A stretch of 64,000 nucleotides of DNA from Lachnospiraceae oral taxon 107 str. F0167. Lineage in GTDB: Bacteria; Bacillota; Clostridia; Lachnospirales; Lachnospiraceae. Below the pieces are notes generated by a model that was given only the letters and a program-made list of their open reading frames with translations, made no database searches and had not been told where the DNA came from. Positions 7,764 to 16,869 of the stretch are shown here, piece after piece. The stretch covers positions 193,116-257,115 of the forward strand of contig GL890583.1 of NCBI GenBank assembly GCA_000209465.1. Direction: 5' to 3'. The position numbers and the translations under genes are program-made. Position 1 is the stretch's first letter; each line of letters starts with the position of its first letter.

Positions 7764-9773
7764 ATGAAAAATAAATTAAGATATCTGATTTGTCTGTTGG
7801 CGTTTTTACTGCTTACCGCCTGTGGTGGTGTGGTAGATACCAAGATGAGCTTTGATGACTCATTTGCAGGAAGCAGAGTGATTAAATACAGTGTAACAAA
7901 TGCGGACTTTGTATCCTATGTACAGAAGGATTTTGGGACTGTAGAGAGCACATTAAGAGGACTTTGTCCACAGGATATGGAAATCACCTCTGTTGAGCAA
8001 AATGACAGTCATGTGGTTGCTGTATTCACCATAAATTTCACCTCAAAAGAGGATTATGAAAAAAAGGTGGCAAATATACTCTCAGCTTCAGGAAGTGATA
8101 TAATACCGACTGTAACATTTGTCAGAGCGGATACGGTATTTGCAAAGGGAGTTGCTTATCAGGAGAACTTCGGCAGTGATGATTTGTTAAAATGGATGGG
8201 TGACGGTATCATAAGTAATGATTTTGTCACATCCTCATATGAGTCATATATCTTTTCATCAAATTATGTCAGCTTAAGCATCAATGGTGATGATTATGAA
8301 AAAGATGCTTCTATGAGCATTTTAGATGTAAGTAATGCAAAATATCTGCCTATAAACAATGTGGATTTCACCACATATATAAATAAAGACGGCAGTATTG
8401 ACAGAACCATTGAACTTAATATTCCAGATTCCACCTTTAATGAGGGGAAAGATGAAATAGAGAAATTTGTTAAAGAAAGAGTAGGTAGCATAGGCACAGG
8501 AACTTGGGTTACAAAAGATTCTTCACATATTTTCACTATTGAAGGCAAGGGCTTAAGCAGTGATGAATGTAAGCAAATGACTGAAAAATTTACAGGCAAA
8601 AGTGAACGTAGTGAATTTTCATTTGCAGGTAATCAGGCGGATGCAGTAAATGAGTCAAAAAGCGGTGAAGAAACTGAAAGCAGCACAGAAACTGACGAGG
8701 CAACTCAGACTATACAAATTGATAAAGGTCATCTGTTTGCCAAGAATTATTTACTTACAGAAAATATAGACCTTGAAGATTATATCAGCAATAGTGATAA
8801 TTCCGTTCGTTTCAATTACTATATGAACTCTGAAAATGATTATGAAGGCAGTGTAATTGATGCATCTTTTAATACAGACAGCTTTTCATCCGATGCAAGG
8901 GTGGGAAGTTCAAATGTATTATTATTTAACGTATACAGTTCAACCTTTGATATAGATGTAAAAATAAGTATACTGCCTGATGTAAGTAAGTATAGGCATA
9001 TAGTAGATATTACTCCTGACGGAAAGATAAAGAGAAACATTAATGTTGTTTTCAAGGATTCTTTTAATGAGGGTGATGTTAAAGATATTGAAGAAAAGCT
9101 TAAAACAGTTTTTAAAGATACTAAAATAAAGATTGATAAAATAGCATTAAAGAATAATGATCTTGAGGTTAAGATATCTTCAATCGGAACTATGGATGAG
9201 GATATGAAGATGTGGGAAGAAGCCACAGGTAATGTGAGGTATAGCGGATATCTGGATATTGATAAAAAAGGATATCTGTCTTTAAAACAGACTATATACT
9301 TTACGGACGATTTTGATCCTGTAATGTTTACCTCAGGAAATGTGGAAAAATATGAGTACAGGGTAAAGAATGCGGGCAAACCTGTAGATAAGAACAGTTA
9401 TTTTGGAGGTTCTTTCGACAGTGCCGAGGCTAAGTTTAAAGGGAATGATTTTGTTGTTAAGGGAGAAAATCTCATAATGGCAAACCATATGACAATTGAT
9501 TTTATCAGTGTAAGAACAAACTATATAATATTTATAGTTTTAGCCGCTATTTTTGCGGTAGTTATTTTGGCTGCAGTTGTAGCGGTATTACTTCTTATAA
9601 AAAAGAACAAGAAAAAATCGGCACAGATACAGGATATCAATGCAGCGGGTAGTGAAAAGAGTGCTGCTGTGGCTGATGATATAATAAGTGACACGGTATT
9701 TTGCCCACATTGCGGCACCAAGAATAATTATGGTGATAAATTCTGTTCATCATGTGGAAAAGAAATTTCATAG
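7764..9773 (+). CDS. Lipoprotein with internal duplication, one C-terminal membrane segment and zinc ribbon
   Basis: I do not recognise a characterised family. The 669-residue protein begins with a lipoprotein signal (FLLLTACGG), so it should be lipid-anchored outside the membrane. A large beta-rich ectodomain follows. Residues about 193-285 (KYLPINNVDF...) resemble residues about 409-495 (KYRHIVDITPDG...), sharing the pattern DGxIxRxI...F/SFNEG...E, which suggests an internal duplication. A Ser/Glu/Thr linker (about 292-315) separates the halves. A single membrane helix lies at about 586-609, then a Lys-rich stop-transfer segment and a terminal Cys4 zinc ribbon (FCPHCGTKN, FCSSCGKEIS), which should be cytoplasmic. 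It is followed 15 bp later by another zinc-ribbon membrane protein. Confidence 0.7.
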   Translation: MKNKLRYLICLLAFLLLTACGGVVDTKMSFDDSFAGSRVIKYSVTNADFVSYVQKDFGTVESTLRGLCPQDMEITSVEQNDSHVVAVFTINFTSKEDYEKKVANILSASGSDIIPTVTFVRADTVFAKGVAYQENFGSDDLLKWMGDGIISNDFVTSSYESYIFSSNYVSLSINGDDYEKDASMSILDVSNAKYLPINNVDFTTYINKDGSIDRTIELNIPDSTFNEGKDEIEKFVKERVGSIGTGTWVTKDSSHIFTIEGKGLSSDECKQMTEKFTGKSERSEFSFAGNQADAVNESKSGEETESSTETDEATQTIQIDKGHLFAKNYLLTENIDLEDYISNSDNSVRFNYYMNSENDYEGSVIDASFNTDSFSSDARVGSSNVLLFNVYSSTFDIDVKISILPDVSKYRHIVDITPDGKIKRNINVVFKDSFNEGDVKDIEEKLKTVFKDTKIKIDKIALKNNDLEVKISSIGTMDEDMKMWEEATGNVRYSGYLDIDKKGYLSLKQTIYFTDDFDPVMFTSGNVEKYEYRVKNAGKPVDKNSYFGGSFDSAEAKFKGNDFVVKGENLIMANHMTIDFISVRTNYIIFIVLAAIFAVVILAAVVAVLLLIKKNKKKSAQIQDINAAGSEKSAAVADDIISDTVFCPHCGTKNNYGDKFCSSCGKEIS

Positions 9774-9788
9774 TGATAAGGAGAACAT

Positions 9789-10739
9789 ATGTTAAAAAAT
9801 GTAAAAAGAACAAAAAATAATGATTTGATTTTGAATGACAAAGGATTAAGCGTATTAAATATATTATGTATACTTTCTATTTGGATAGTTTTATTCTTTT
9901 TTATTCCTGTAGTAAAGGTTGATTTTGGTGCGGGATATTTAGGTGAAAGCTTAAAAAGAAGTTTCTCACTTTTCAGCTTTGCATTTATAAGCGGCGATGA
10001 TTTTGTATTCGGAGGATTAAAGGCTTTAAGAGGAGCTATTCTACTTGGACTTTTTTATCCTATCGCTAATATTGTATTATGGGTGTTAAATAAAAACTTT
10101 ACAGGGAAGAAAAGCTATATTATTGTACATACTATTTATTTAATAAATGTGTCCTTTGGATTTATACATTTTACTTCAATGAACGGTATATCATCTTTAA
10201 AGGCGGACTTCTTTAAAGGAACATTTTTTGTTTGGATTTTGCTTTTGATTTTGCTTGCTAATTTAGTATTATCGGTATATGGAATATTGACAACCGGAAG
10301 ATTAGAGATAGATGAAAATGCAAAAGCCTTTGATATGAATGCCAATTATGCCAAGGATATGTTAAATAAGGCGGGAAATGTAGCTACAAATGTGGCAAGT
10401 AATGTATCTGCCGCTGCAAGTAAGGCTAAAGAAAATAAAGCCGCAGACAGTAAGAGCGCTTCATCAAATAAAATAGTATGTGACAGCTGTGGAAATGAAT
10501 GTCCGGAAACGGCAGGATTTTGTACTAAATGCGGAAATAATCTGGAAAATGCAAAGAAGGCTAAAGAGGAGACATACAGCCATGTAGATGAGGCTGCAAA
10601 GCTTGCAAGAGAAATGGCATCAAATGATACAAATACAGAAGAAGTTGCAGCTTCTGAAACTATAGAAAAAGTAGAAGAAACTGTAATGGAAAATGATAAA
10701 GATGATACAGGTTCAAAAGGGGTATCACTTTCTAAATAA
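9789..10739 (+). CDS. Four-helix membrane protein with C-terminal zinc ribbon
   Basis: A 316-residue protein with four predicted membrane segments (about 22-42, 77-96, 108-128 and 143-166), an Ala/Lys-rich helical stretch (about 190-225), a Cys4 zinc ribbon (VCDSCGNECP...FCTKCGNNL, about 231-252) and an acidic Glu/Thr-rich C-terminal tail. No catalytic motif is visible and the function is unknown. It follows the zinc-ribbon lipoprotein by 15 bp with a GGAG ribosome binding site, and ends just before an intrinsic terminator, so the two probably form the end of the 5969-10739 unit. A shared role in the envelope is inference from proximity and common architecture. Confidence 0.7.
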   Translation: MLKNVKRTKNNDLILNDKGLSVLNILCILSIWIVLFFFIPVVKVDFGAGYLGESLKRSFSLFSFAFISGDDFVFGGLKALRGAILLGLFYPIANIVLWVLNKNFTGKKSYIIVHTIYLINVSFGFIHFTSMNGISSLKADFFKGTFFVWILLLILLANLVLSVYGILTTGRLEIDENAKAFDMNANYAKDMLNKAGNVATNVASNVSAAASKAKENKAADSKSASSNKIVCDSCGNECPETAGFCTKCGNNLENAKKAKEETYSHVDEAAKLAREMASNDTNTEEVAASETIEKVEETVMENDKDDTGSKGVSLSK

Positions 10740-10767
10740 AATATTAAATGTTTAATTTAATATTTTT

Positions 10768-10791
10768 AGGTGGGCTTGCCCGCCTTTTTTT
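10768..10791 (+). terminator. Intrinsic terminator
   Basis: Stem AGGTGGG (10768-10774) with CCCGCCT (10779-10785), containing one G-T pair, a CTTG loop and then a run of seven T. It lies 29 bases after the zinc-ribbon gene stop and closes the unit beginning near 5969. Confidence 0.85.
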
Positions 10792-10890
10792 ATAGAAATG
10801 TCATTTATTATTCTATTTTTCGTAGTGTATATTGTTTTCATCTATGATAGAATATATGGGAATACTTCTTGAAAGGAGAATTACTCCAAA

Positions 10891-12585
10891 ATGAGAGATG
10901 AAGATTTTTACAAAGAATTTAGCGATATCGATAGTGAAGATCTTGAAAAATATTTGAGAGATTTAGCGAAACTTAAAAAAATAAGGGAAGAAGAAAAGCT
11001 AAAAGAAGAAAATGAAAAACTACTTAAAACTATAAAAGAAAATAATAAAAAGCTTGAAGAGATTGGACAGAATATAAGAAAAGTAGAAAAAAAAGCCGAT
11101 AAAATAAATATTATAGGTGGCAATAAACATTCAAAAACAAAAAATGAAAGAAATATAAAGAGCAATGTAAGTGATGATACAATTGCAGAAGGCATAAAGA
11201 TTCCACTGCCAAAGAGTCATCAAAAAACAATACTGCAAAAAAATGATACATATAGAGTTCAAAATCCACAGAGGGAAGAGACTGTAAAAAAGGTTGTTAA
11301 AAAGAATATAACAAAACCTGTCACAAAAAAAGTGGTAAAGACTCAAAAAAGTGTAAAGAAGGTAAATCCTAAAACAGTAAAAAAGGTTGAAAAGGAAGTA
11401 AAGGTAAAGAAGCCTAAAAAGAAAAGAGGCTTCTTAACCAGATTGATACTCCTTATATTGCTTTTTACCATAGTCGGAGGTGGAACTTATTTTGCATTCC
11501 ACTATGTAAAAAATCAAACAGGATACTATACAGTGGCTGTTTTCGGAGTGGATTCAAGGGATGGAAATGTAGAAATCGGTGCACTCAGCGATGTAAATAT
11601 GATTATAAATGTCAACAGAGAAACCGGAGACACACAGCTGATATCTATTTACAGAGATATGTATTCTATGATAGATGAAAGCGGCAAATTCCATAAATTT
11701 AATCAGGCATATGTTGAAGGTGGACCTGAGCAGGCCTTGGAAACATTAAACAGGAATCTGGACCTGGATATAAAGGATTATATTACAGTTAACTGGAAGG
11801 CTGTAATTGATGCGATAAATATTTTGGGTGGAGTTGATCTTGAGATAACCGATGCCGAGTTTAAATATATGAATTCATTTATTGCAAAGACGGTAGAGGC
11901 TACAGGAGTCGGTTCTTATGAACTGGAGCGTGCCGGAATGAACCATCTTGACGGTGTACAGGCTGTAGCCTATGCAAGACTAAGACTTATGGATACTGAT
12001 TTTAACAGAACGGAGAGACAAAGAAAGGTAGTGAGTCTGGCTTTTGACAAGGCAAAACAAGCAAATTTCTCAACTCTTTACAGTATACTTGTTGCGGTAC
12101 TGCCTCAGACATCCACAAATGTCGGTATAGATGATTTGATACCTTTTGCAAAAGATATATCCAAATATCATTTGAGTGAAACAACAGGCTTCCCGTTTGA
12201 TAAAGATACCAAAAAAATGCATAAAAGAGATTATGTAATTCCAATTACATTAAAATCAAATGTAATAGCACTTCATCAGATGCTTTATGGCAATATTTCG
12301 GGTTATACTTATACGCCAAGTGAGACGGTAAGCAAGATAAGCAATAAAATAATTAAGGATACCGGACTTGGTGCGGATAAGGAAAATACAGATATAAATA
12401 TTGATAAGGACCTTGACGGGGCAATAGGTATCACTCCTCATAGAGATGATGGAGAAAACATAGAAGAAAGCCATAGTACCGAGGAGAGCCAAGGTACAAA
12501 CGAAGAGAGTAGCGAGGAACATAATGGCGAGAGTGATGAAAGTCATTCAGAGGAAGAACATATTCCGGAAGAAACAAATAATTAA
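10891..12585 (+). CDS. LytR-CpsA-Psr (LCP) family cell-wall glycopolymer transferase
   Basis: LCP proteins attach anionic glycopolymers to peptidoglycan from lipid-linked precursors. The 564-residue protein has a cytoplasmic N-terminus with a coiled coil (about 20-75) and a Lys-rich segment (about 125-178), one membrane helix (about 184-206), then the LCP domain (about 216-400). Key residues are visible in FGVDSRDG, SIYRDMY, KFNQAYVEGG and the arginine-rich YARLRLMDTDFNRTERQRKV. A Glu/Ser/His-rich tail covers about 500-564. The cytoplasmic extension is longer than in typical LytR proteins. ATG 10891 follows AAAGGAG. It lies 46 bases upstream of a two-component system that may share its transcript. 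Confidence 0.92.
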   Translation: MRDEDFYKEFSDIDSEDLEKYLRDLAKLKKIREEEKLKEENEKLLKTIKENNKKLEEIGQNIRKVEKKADKINIIGGNKHSKTKNERNIKSNVSDDTIAEGIKIPLPKSHQKTILQKNDTYRVQNPQREETVKKVVKKNITKPVTKKVVKTQKSVKKVNPKTVKKVEKEVKVKKPKKKRGFLTRLILLILLFTIVGGGTYFAFHYVKNQTGYYTVAVFGVDSRDGNVEIGALSDVNMIINVNRETGDTQLISIYRDMYSMIDESGKFHKFNQAYVEGGPEQALETLNRNLDLDIKDYITVNWKAVIDAINILGGVDLEITDAEFKYMNSFIAKTVEATGVGSYELERAGMNHLDGVQAVAYARLRLMDTDFNRTERQRKVVSLAFDKAKQANFSTLYSILVAVLPQTSTNVGIDDLIPFAKDISKYHLSETTGFPFDKDTKKMHKRDYVIPITLKSNVIALHQMLYGNISGYTYTPSETVSKISNKIIKDTGLGADKENTDINIDKDLDGAIGITPHRDDGENIEESHSTEESQGTNEESSEEHNGESDESHSEEEHIPEETNN

Positions 12586-12631
12586 AATACATAGTTAAAT
12601 ATAACCGATGGTTGATAAAAAGGAGAATATA

Positions 12632-13339
12632 ATGACAGAAACAAATATTTTAGTGGTAGATGATGAGAAGGAAATTGCAGACCTTGTTGAAATATATCTT
12701 GTGAGTGACGGTTTTAAGGTTTTTAAAGCCAATAGTGCAGAAGACGGGTTAAAACTGATAGAAAATGAGGATATCCATCTTGCAATACTTGATATTATGA
12801 TGCCGGGAATGGACGGGCTTGAAATGTGTAAGAAAATAAGGGAAACACATAATTTTCCAATCATCCTTCTAAGTGCAAAGAGTGCAGACCTTGACAAGAT
12901 ACTTGGACTTGGAACAGGTGCGGATGATTATGTAACAAAACCTTTTAATACTTTAGAGCTTACAGCAAGAGTAAAATCACAGCTTCGCAGATATACTCAG
13001 TTAAACCCGAACAGCTCGGTAATAGATAAGGATGATCCTAATGAAATAAGACTAAAAGGCATGTCTATAAATAAGGACAATCATAAGGTAATCATCGAGG
13101 GAAATGAAGTAAAGCTGACTCCGATAGAGTTTGATATTTTATATTTACTTGCAAGTAATGCCGGAAGAGTGTTCTCTACCGATGAAATATTTGAAAAGGT
13201 ATGGAATGAAAAGGTCTATGAGGCAAATAATACAGTAATGGTACATATTAGAAGGCTTCGTGGAAAAATGAATGAGGATGAGAGGGAGAATAAGATTATA
13301 ACTACTGTATGGGGCGTTGGATATAAAATTGAGAGATGA
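12632..13339 (+). CDS. OmpR/VanR-type response regulator
   Basis: A 235-residue regulator with a receiver domain (phosphoacceptor Asp54 in LAILDIMMPGMDG, acidic pocket VVDDE, lysine in TKPFNT) and an OmpR-type winged helix (about 135-233, LTPIEFDILYLLASNAGR, VHIRRLRGKM and VWGVGYKIE). I chose ATG 12632 because AAAAGGAG at 12617-12624 lies 7 bases upstream; the ATG at 12608 has no such site and adds eight unconserved residues. The kinase gene overlaps its 3' end by 23 bases. Likely targets are the downstream membrane and ABC genes and possibly itself; no operator could be identified. Confidence 0.93.
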   Translation: MTETNILVVDDEKEIADLVEIYLVSDGFKVFKANSAEDGLKLIENEDIHLAILDIMMPGMDGLEMCKKIRETHNFPIILLSAKSADLDKILGLGTGADDYVTKPFNTLELTARVKSQLRRYTQLNPNSSVIDKDDPNEIRLKGMSINKDNHKVIIEGNEVKLTPIEFDILYLLASNAGRVFSTDEIFEKVWNEKVYEANNTVMVHIRRLRGKMNEDERENKIITTVWGVGYKIER

Positions 13340-14462
13340 TCTGGAGAAAAAATTTCAGACTAAAGTAATAATAAATATTCTCTTTAGTCTGGTTATATCT
13401 ATTTTGATAGAAACATTATTGGTAAGTAATATATCATTTTTTTCGGGACTGCGTATAACAAATCACGAAAATGACACCTTATTGGTAAGGGGTAACGGAA
13501 GTGATTTGGTACTTGTACTGATACTTGTTGTATTCGGTATAGGTGTATTTGTTCTGTCTTTTTGGTTATTGCAGAGGAAGTCGTTTATTTATATAGATGA
13601 TATTCTTCATGCTATTAAAAAGATATCATCAGGTGATTTAAATACAAATATTGATGTAAAAGGTGATAATGAATTTTCAGAGATAGCTGCAAGTATCAAT
13701 AAAATGTCCGAGGAAATAAGGATTTTAATGGAGAGTGAAAGGCATAATGAAAAGTCTAAAAACGAGATGATTACAAATATTGCACATGATCTTAGGACTC
13801 CTTTAACATCAATACTCGGATACCTGGATTTGATAAATAAAAGAGATTTATCTGAAGATACAAAAAAAGAATATCTGAAAATAGTATATGAAAAGTCTAA
13901 AAAGCTTCAGGATTTGATAGAGAGTCTGTTTAGCTTTACAAAGACAAATTCAACAAAGCTTGTGCTGAAAATAGATAAAATTGATATAGTAAAATTATTA
14001 TGTCAGTTAATGGAGGAGTTCTACCCTAATTTTGAAAATAAGGGTATTACTTGTAGTGTAAATACCAATATTGATAGCTGTATCATAGATGGAGACGGCA
14101 CATTATTGGCAAGATTATTTGATAATCTGATAAATAATGCCATCAAATACGGTGCAGACGGTAAAAGAATAGATGTAAAAATAACTGTGGAAAAAAAGAT
14201 AGTTAAAATTGCGGTAATTAACTATGGTAAGGTCATACCACAAAATGAATTGCCTCTGATTTTCGGTAAATTTTACAGAGTGGATCAGGCAAGAAATTCA
14301 AATACCGGAGGAACAGGGCTTGGACTGGCTATAGCAAAAAATATTACCGAATTACATCATGGAGTTATTGAGGTAAGCAGTGATTTAAGTGGTACGGTAT
14401 TTAGCGTAATATTACCAAAGGAGTTGGATATTGAAAGAGAGAATTTTAAAGGAATTGAATAA
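13317..14462 (+). CDS. Sensor histidine kinase (VanS-like)
   Basis: A 381-residue membrane kinase with two membrane helices (about 18-38 and 62-84), only a short loop of some 24 residues between them, then HAMP (about 88-140), HisKA with His157 in IAHDLRTPLTSILGYL, and HATPase_c with NLINNAIKYG (N box), FGKFYRVD (F box) and GTGLGLAI (G box). The small external loop suggests sensing within the membrane or through a partner such as the adjacent transporter, as in BceS-type kinases; that is inference. The TTG at 13317, inside the regulator gene, is the predicted start but has a poor ribosome binding site; TTG 13329 is an alternative. Confidence 0.92.
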   Translation: MDIKLRDDLEKKFQTKVIINILFSLVISILIETLLVSNISFFSGLRITNHENDTLLVRGNGSDLVLVLILVVFGIGVFVLSFWLLQRKSFIYIDDILHAIKKISSGDLNTNIDVKGDNEFSEIAASINKMSEEIRILMESERHNEKSKNEMITNIAHDLRTPLTSILGYLDLINKRDLSEDTKKEYLKIVYEKSKKLQDLIESLFSFTKTNSTKLVLKIDKIDIVKLLCQLMEEFYPNFENKGITCSVNTNIDSCIIDGDGTLLARLFDNLINNAIKYGADGKRIDVKITVEKKIVKIAVINYGKVIPQNELPLIFGKFYRVDQARNSNTGGTGLGLAIAKNITELHHGVIEVSSDLSGTVFSVILPKELDIERENFKGIE

Positions 14463-16869
14463 AATACTTATGTTTTCATTTGTATTATTCCTATGCTTAT
14501 TTGGCAGTTCCAATATCAATACTTTTTCGGCTACTGAAGAGAATAGTGACATAACCATGGATATAAGCTATGGTTATGGCAATCTTGCAAAGGGAGGTAG
14601 ATACCTCCCTATTCATATATTTTATAATAATTATACAGATGAGAGTTTCGACGGTAAAGTATCCATAGAGTTTAATGAAGCCGATAACAGAAAATATGCC
14701 TATGAGTATGATGTAAAGCTTGATAAAAAAAAGAGTACTCTGTCTGATTACTATATTAAAATCAGCAATGAGGTATATACGATTGCTGTAGTATTAAAAG
14801 ATAAAAACGGAAATGTAATAGAAGAAAAAATTGTATCATTAAATACGGAGGAAAACCAATCAAAGATAATGGTGGGACTTCTAAGTGACAGTCAGGAACA
14901 GCTGGATTATTTTAATGATGTGGCAATAAACTTCGGATTGCTGAATCTAAGTACGGTAAATTTATCGGCAGGTGCATTCCCGAAGTCTTATTCCGGGCTT
15001 GAGCAATTGGATATGATTATAATAAGCAATTTCAGAATAAGAGATTTATCTAATGAGCAATCAAGAGCATTGATGGACTGGGTAAAACAGGGCGGTGTAC
15101 TTTTAATCGGAACAGGTGCAAGGGCTGATGATACTATAGGAAGATATGCCCCGGAACTTTTGGAGGATATATATGAGACTCCAAGTGTCAGAACTGTAAA
15201 CTTTTCATTCAATAATGAAATCAAGTCCATTGATTTATACAGTACCAATATAAATTTACATGGTGGAAATGTTTTAATTTCAGATGAGGACTTTCCATTG
15301 ATAACATCTGTAAATAAACAAAAAGGAATAATTGTTGTAGCAGGCTTTGATTTCTGTGCTTTAAAAGAGTTTGCAATAGAAAATACTCAATTTGCAAGAT
15401 ATCTTGTATCAAATATCCTCGGAAATGAAAGAATAGACGACTTCTCAAAGCAGGGTAAAGTAGTGGATGATACATTTGAAAATGTTGAGCCCATACTCAA
15501 CTCCTCCGAGATAAAAAAACTTCCTCCTATGACAGTATATACATTGATTTTTATTGCATATATCCTGCTTATCGGACCTGTTTTATTTATATATTTAAGG
15601 GACTACGGACTGGCAATATATTACAGGAAAATTGTACTTTTAATATCCTTGCTCTTACTTGCTATAATCACCATATATAATGGGAGAACAAGATTTACCA
15701 CGACATTTTATAATTATGTTACAGTGTATGAAGCGGGAGATTTGGATGTTTCCGAATCAACATATGTAAACTTAAGAAATCCGTATAATAAACCCTATGA
15801 TGTTATTATTGATTCCAATTATTCCATTGTACCGATAATAAGAAATAGGGAATATATTTTTGAAAAAAGATTACTAAATAAAAATATATCAATAAATATT
15901 GAAAACAAGGATTATACAAAAAATATTTCACTCAATGAGGTAGGTGCGTTTTCTTCAAATATATGGAAATTGGATAAAACAATTGAAAACTTGAATAATG
16001 AGGGATTTACCGGAGAAATAAACTTTTTTGACGGAGAACTTGATGTAGAGATCACCAATAATTATAAATACAAGGTAAAAAATGCCACCTTGATTTTATA
16101 TGGTAAGATTGCAATGCTTGGAGATTTTGATGCAGGTGAGACAAGAAAAATTGACAATTGTGGGCTTTTAAATATACCATTGACAGATTTTGATATAACA
16201 TCAAGATTGATAACTGGAATGGAGAAAGAAAATACAATAGATCAAAACGGAAGTGTAAACGGTATGGATACCGAAAAGTATATGCAGCAGATGAATGTAT
16301 CCAATTTTATCTCATTTTATTTGAAGGAGAATTCAAACGGATATAATGCGGATGCAAGAATTATAGCCTTTTCAGATACTGCCCTTGCGAATCCTATTTT
16401 TTACGGTAATCCTATGGAGGGCAGCGGTTTGACACTTTTGACCTCGGTTATCCCCGTAAATGCGGTAGAAGATGGAAGAGTGTACAGGCAGTCATTATTA
16501 AAAATGCCGATAGTACTAAGCGGAGATTATTCTTATATAAATAATTCTCTGAAGAGTAATGAGGCGACCGTTCTGGAATACTTTCTCGGTGAGAATATAA
16601 ATATCGAGGAAGTAAAGTTTGAACAGATATCCGATGTATTTATGAATCCGAGATATAATGATAAGGTGAAGGTATTTAAAGGCAATATTGCATTATATAA
16701 TTATAAAACCGGAAACTTTGATTATATTTCCAAGGATAATTTTTCCATATTGGATTTATTGATATATCTGTCGGATACCAATACTATCAGAGTAAGATAT
16801 TCAAATATAGAGAGTGGAGACCTGGAAACAGCCTTGCCGATGGTAACTGTTTTAGGTGTGGAAAAATAA
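14431..16869 (+). CDS. Large membrane protein with signal peptide and amidotransferase-like extracytoplasmic domain
   Basis: Not a characterised family that I can name. The 812-residue protein starts at TTG 14431, overlapping the kinase gene by 32 bases, with an excellent AAAGGAG site 7 bases upstream. It shows an N-terminal signal sequence (about 10-33), a beta-rich segment (about 38-140), a class I glutamine-amidotransferase-like segment (about 145-330) with MIIISNFRIRDLS, ALMDWVKQGGVLLIGTG and IIVVAGFDF, two membrane helices (about 367-389 and 400-418) and a large C-terminal extracytoplasmic region. No catalytic Cys-His-Glu set is evident, so the fold is probably non-catalytic, as in GldG/DUF4350-type ABC auxiliary proteins. 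The ABC ATPase follows immediately with no gap. Confidence 0.75.
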   Translation: MKERILKELNKILMFSFVLFLCLFGSSNINTFSATEENSDITMDISYGYGNLAKGGRYLPIHIFYNNYTDESFDGKVSIEFNEADNRKYAYEYDVKLDKKKSTLSDYYIKISNEVYTIAVVLKDKNGNVIEEKIVSLNTEENQSKIMVGLLSDSQEQLDYFNDVAINFGLLNLSTVNLSAGAFPKSYSGLEQLDMIIISNFRIRDLSNEQSRALMDWVKQGGVLLIGTGARADDTIGRYAPELLEDIYETPSVRTVNFSFNNEIKSIDLYSTNINLHGGNVLISDEDFPLITSVNKQKGIIVVAGFDFCALKEFAIENTQFARYLVSNILGNERIDDFSKQGKVVDDTFENVEPILNSSEIKKLPPMTVYTLIFIAYILLIGPVLFIYLRDYGLAIYYRKIVLLISLLLLAIITIYNGRTRFTTTFYNYVTVYEAGDLDVSESTYVNLRNPYNKPYDVIIDSNYSIVPIIRNREYIFEKRLLNKNISINIENKDYTKNISLNEVGAFSSNIWKLDKTIENLNNEGFTGEINFFDGELDVEITNNYKYKVKNATLILYGKIAMLGDFDAGETRKIDNCGLLNIPLTDFDITSRLITGMEKENTIDQNGSVNGMDTEKYMQQMNVSNFISFYLKENSNGYNADARIIAFSDTALANPIFYGNPMEGSGLTLLTSVIPVNAVEDGRVYRQSLLKMPIVLSGDYSYINNSLKSNEATVLEYFLGENINIEEVKFEQISDVFMNPRYNDKVKVFKGNIALYNYKTGNFDYISKDNFSILDLLIYLSDTNTIRVRYSNIESGDLETALPMVTVLGVEK

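Noticed and set aside
8840..9379. Open minus-strand frame of 179 codons opposite the zinc-ribbon lipoprotein
   Set aside because: Low-complexity Ser/Leu/Phe product, no ribosome binding site, and the opposite strand has a clear lipoprotein gene; it is a codon-bias shadow.
13317..14462. HK and RR of 12632-14462 as partners of the end-of-window YesMN pair
   Set aside because: They are different classes (OmpR/HisKA against AraC/LytS-type) with their own overlapping partners.
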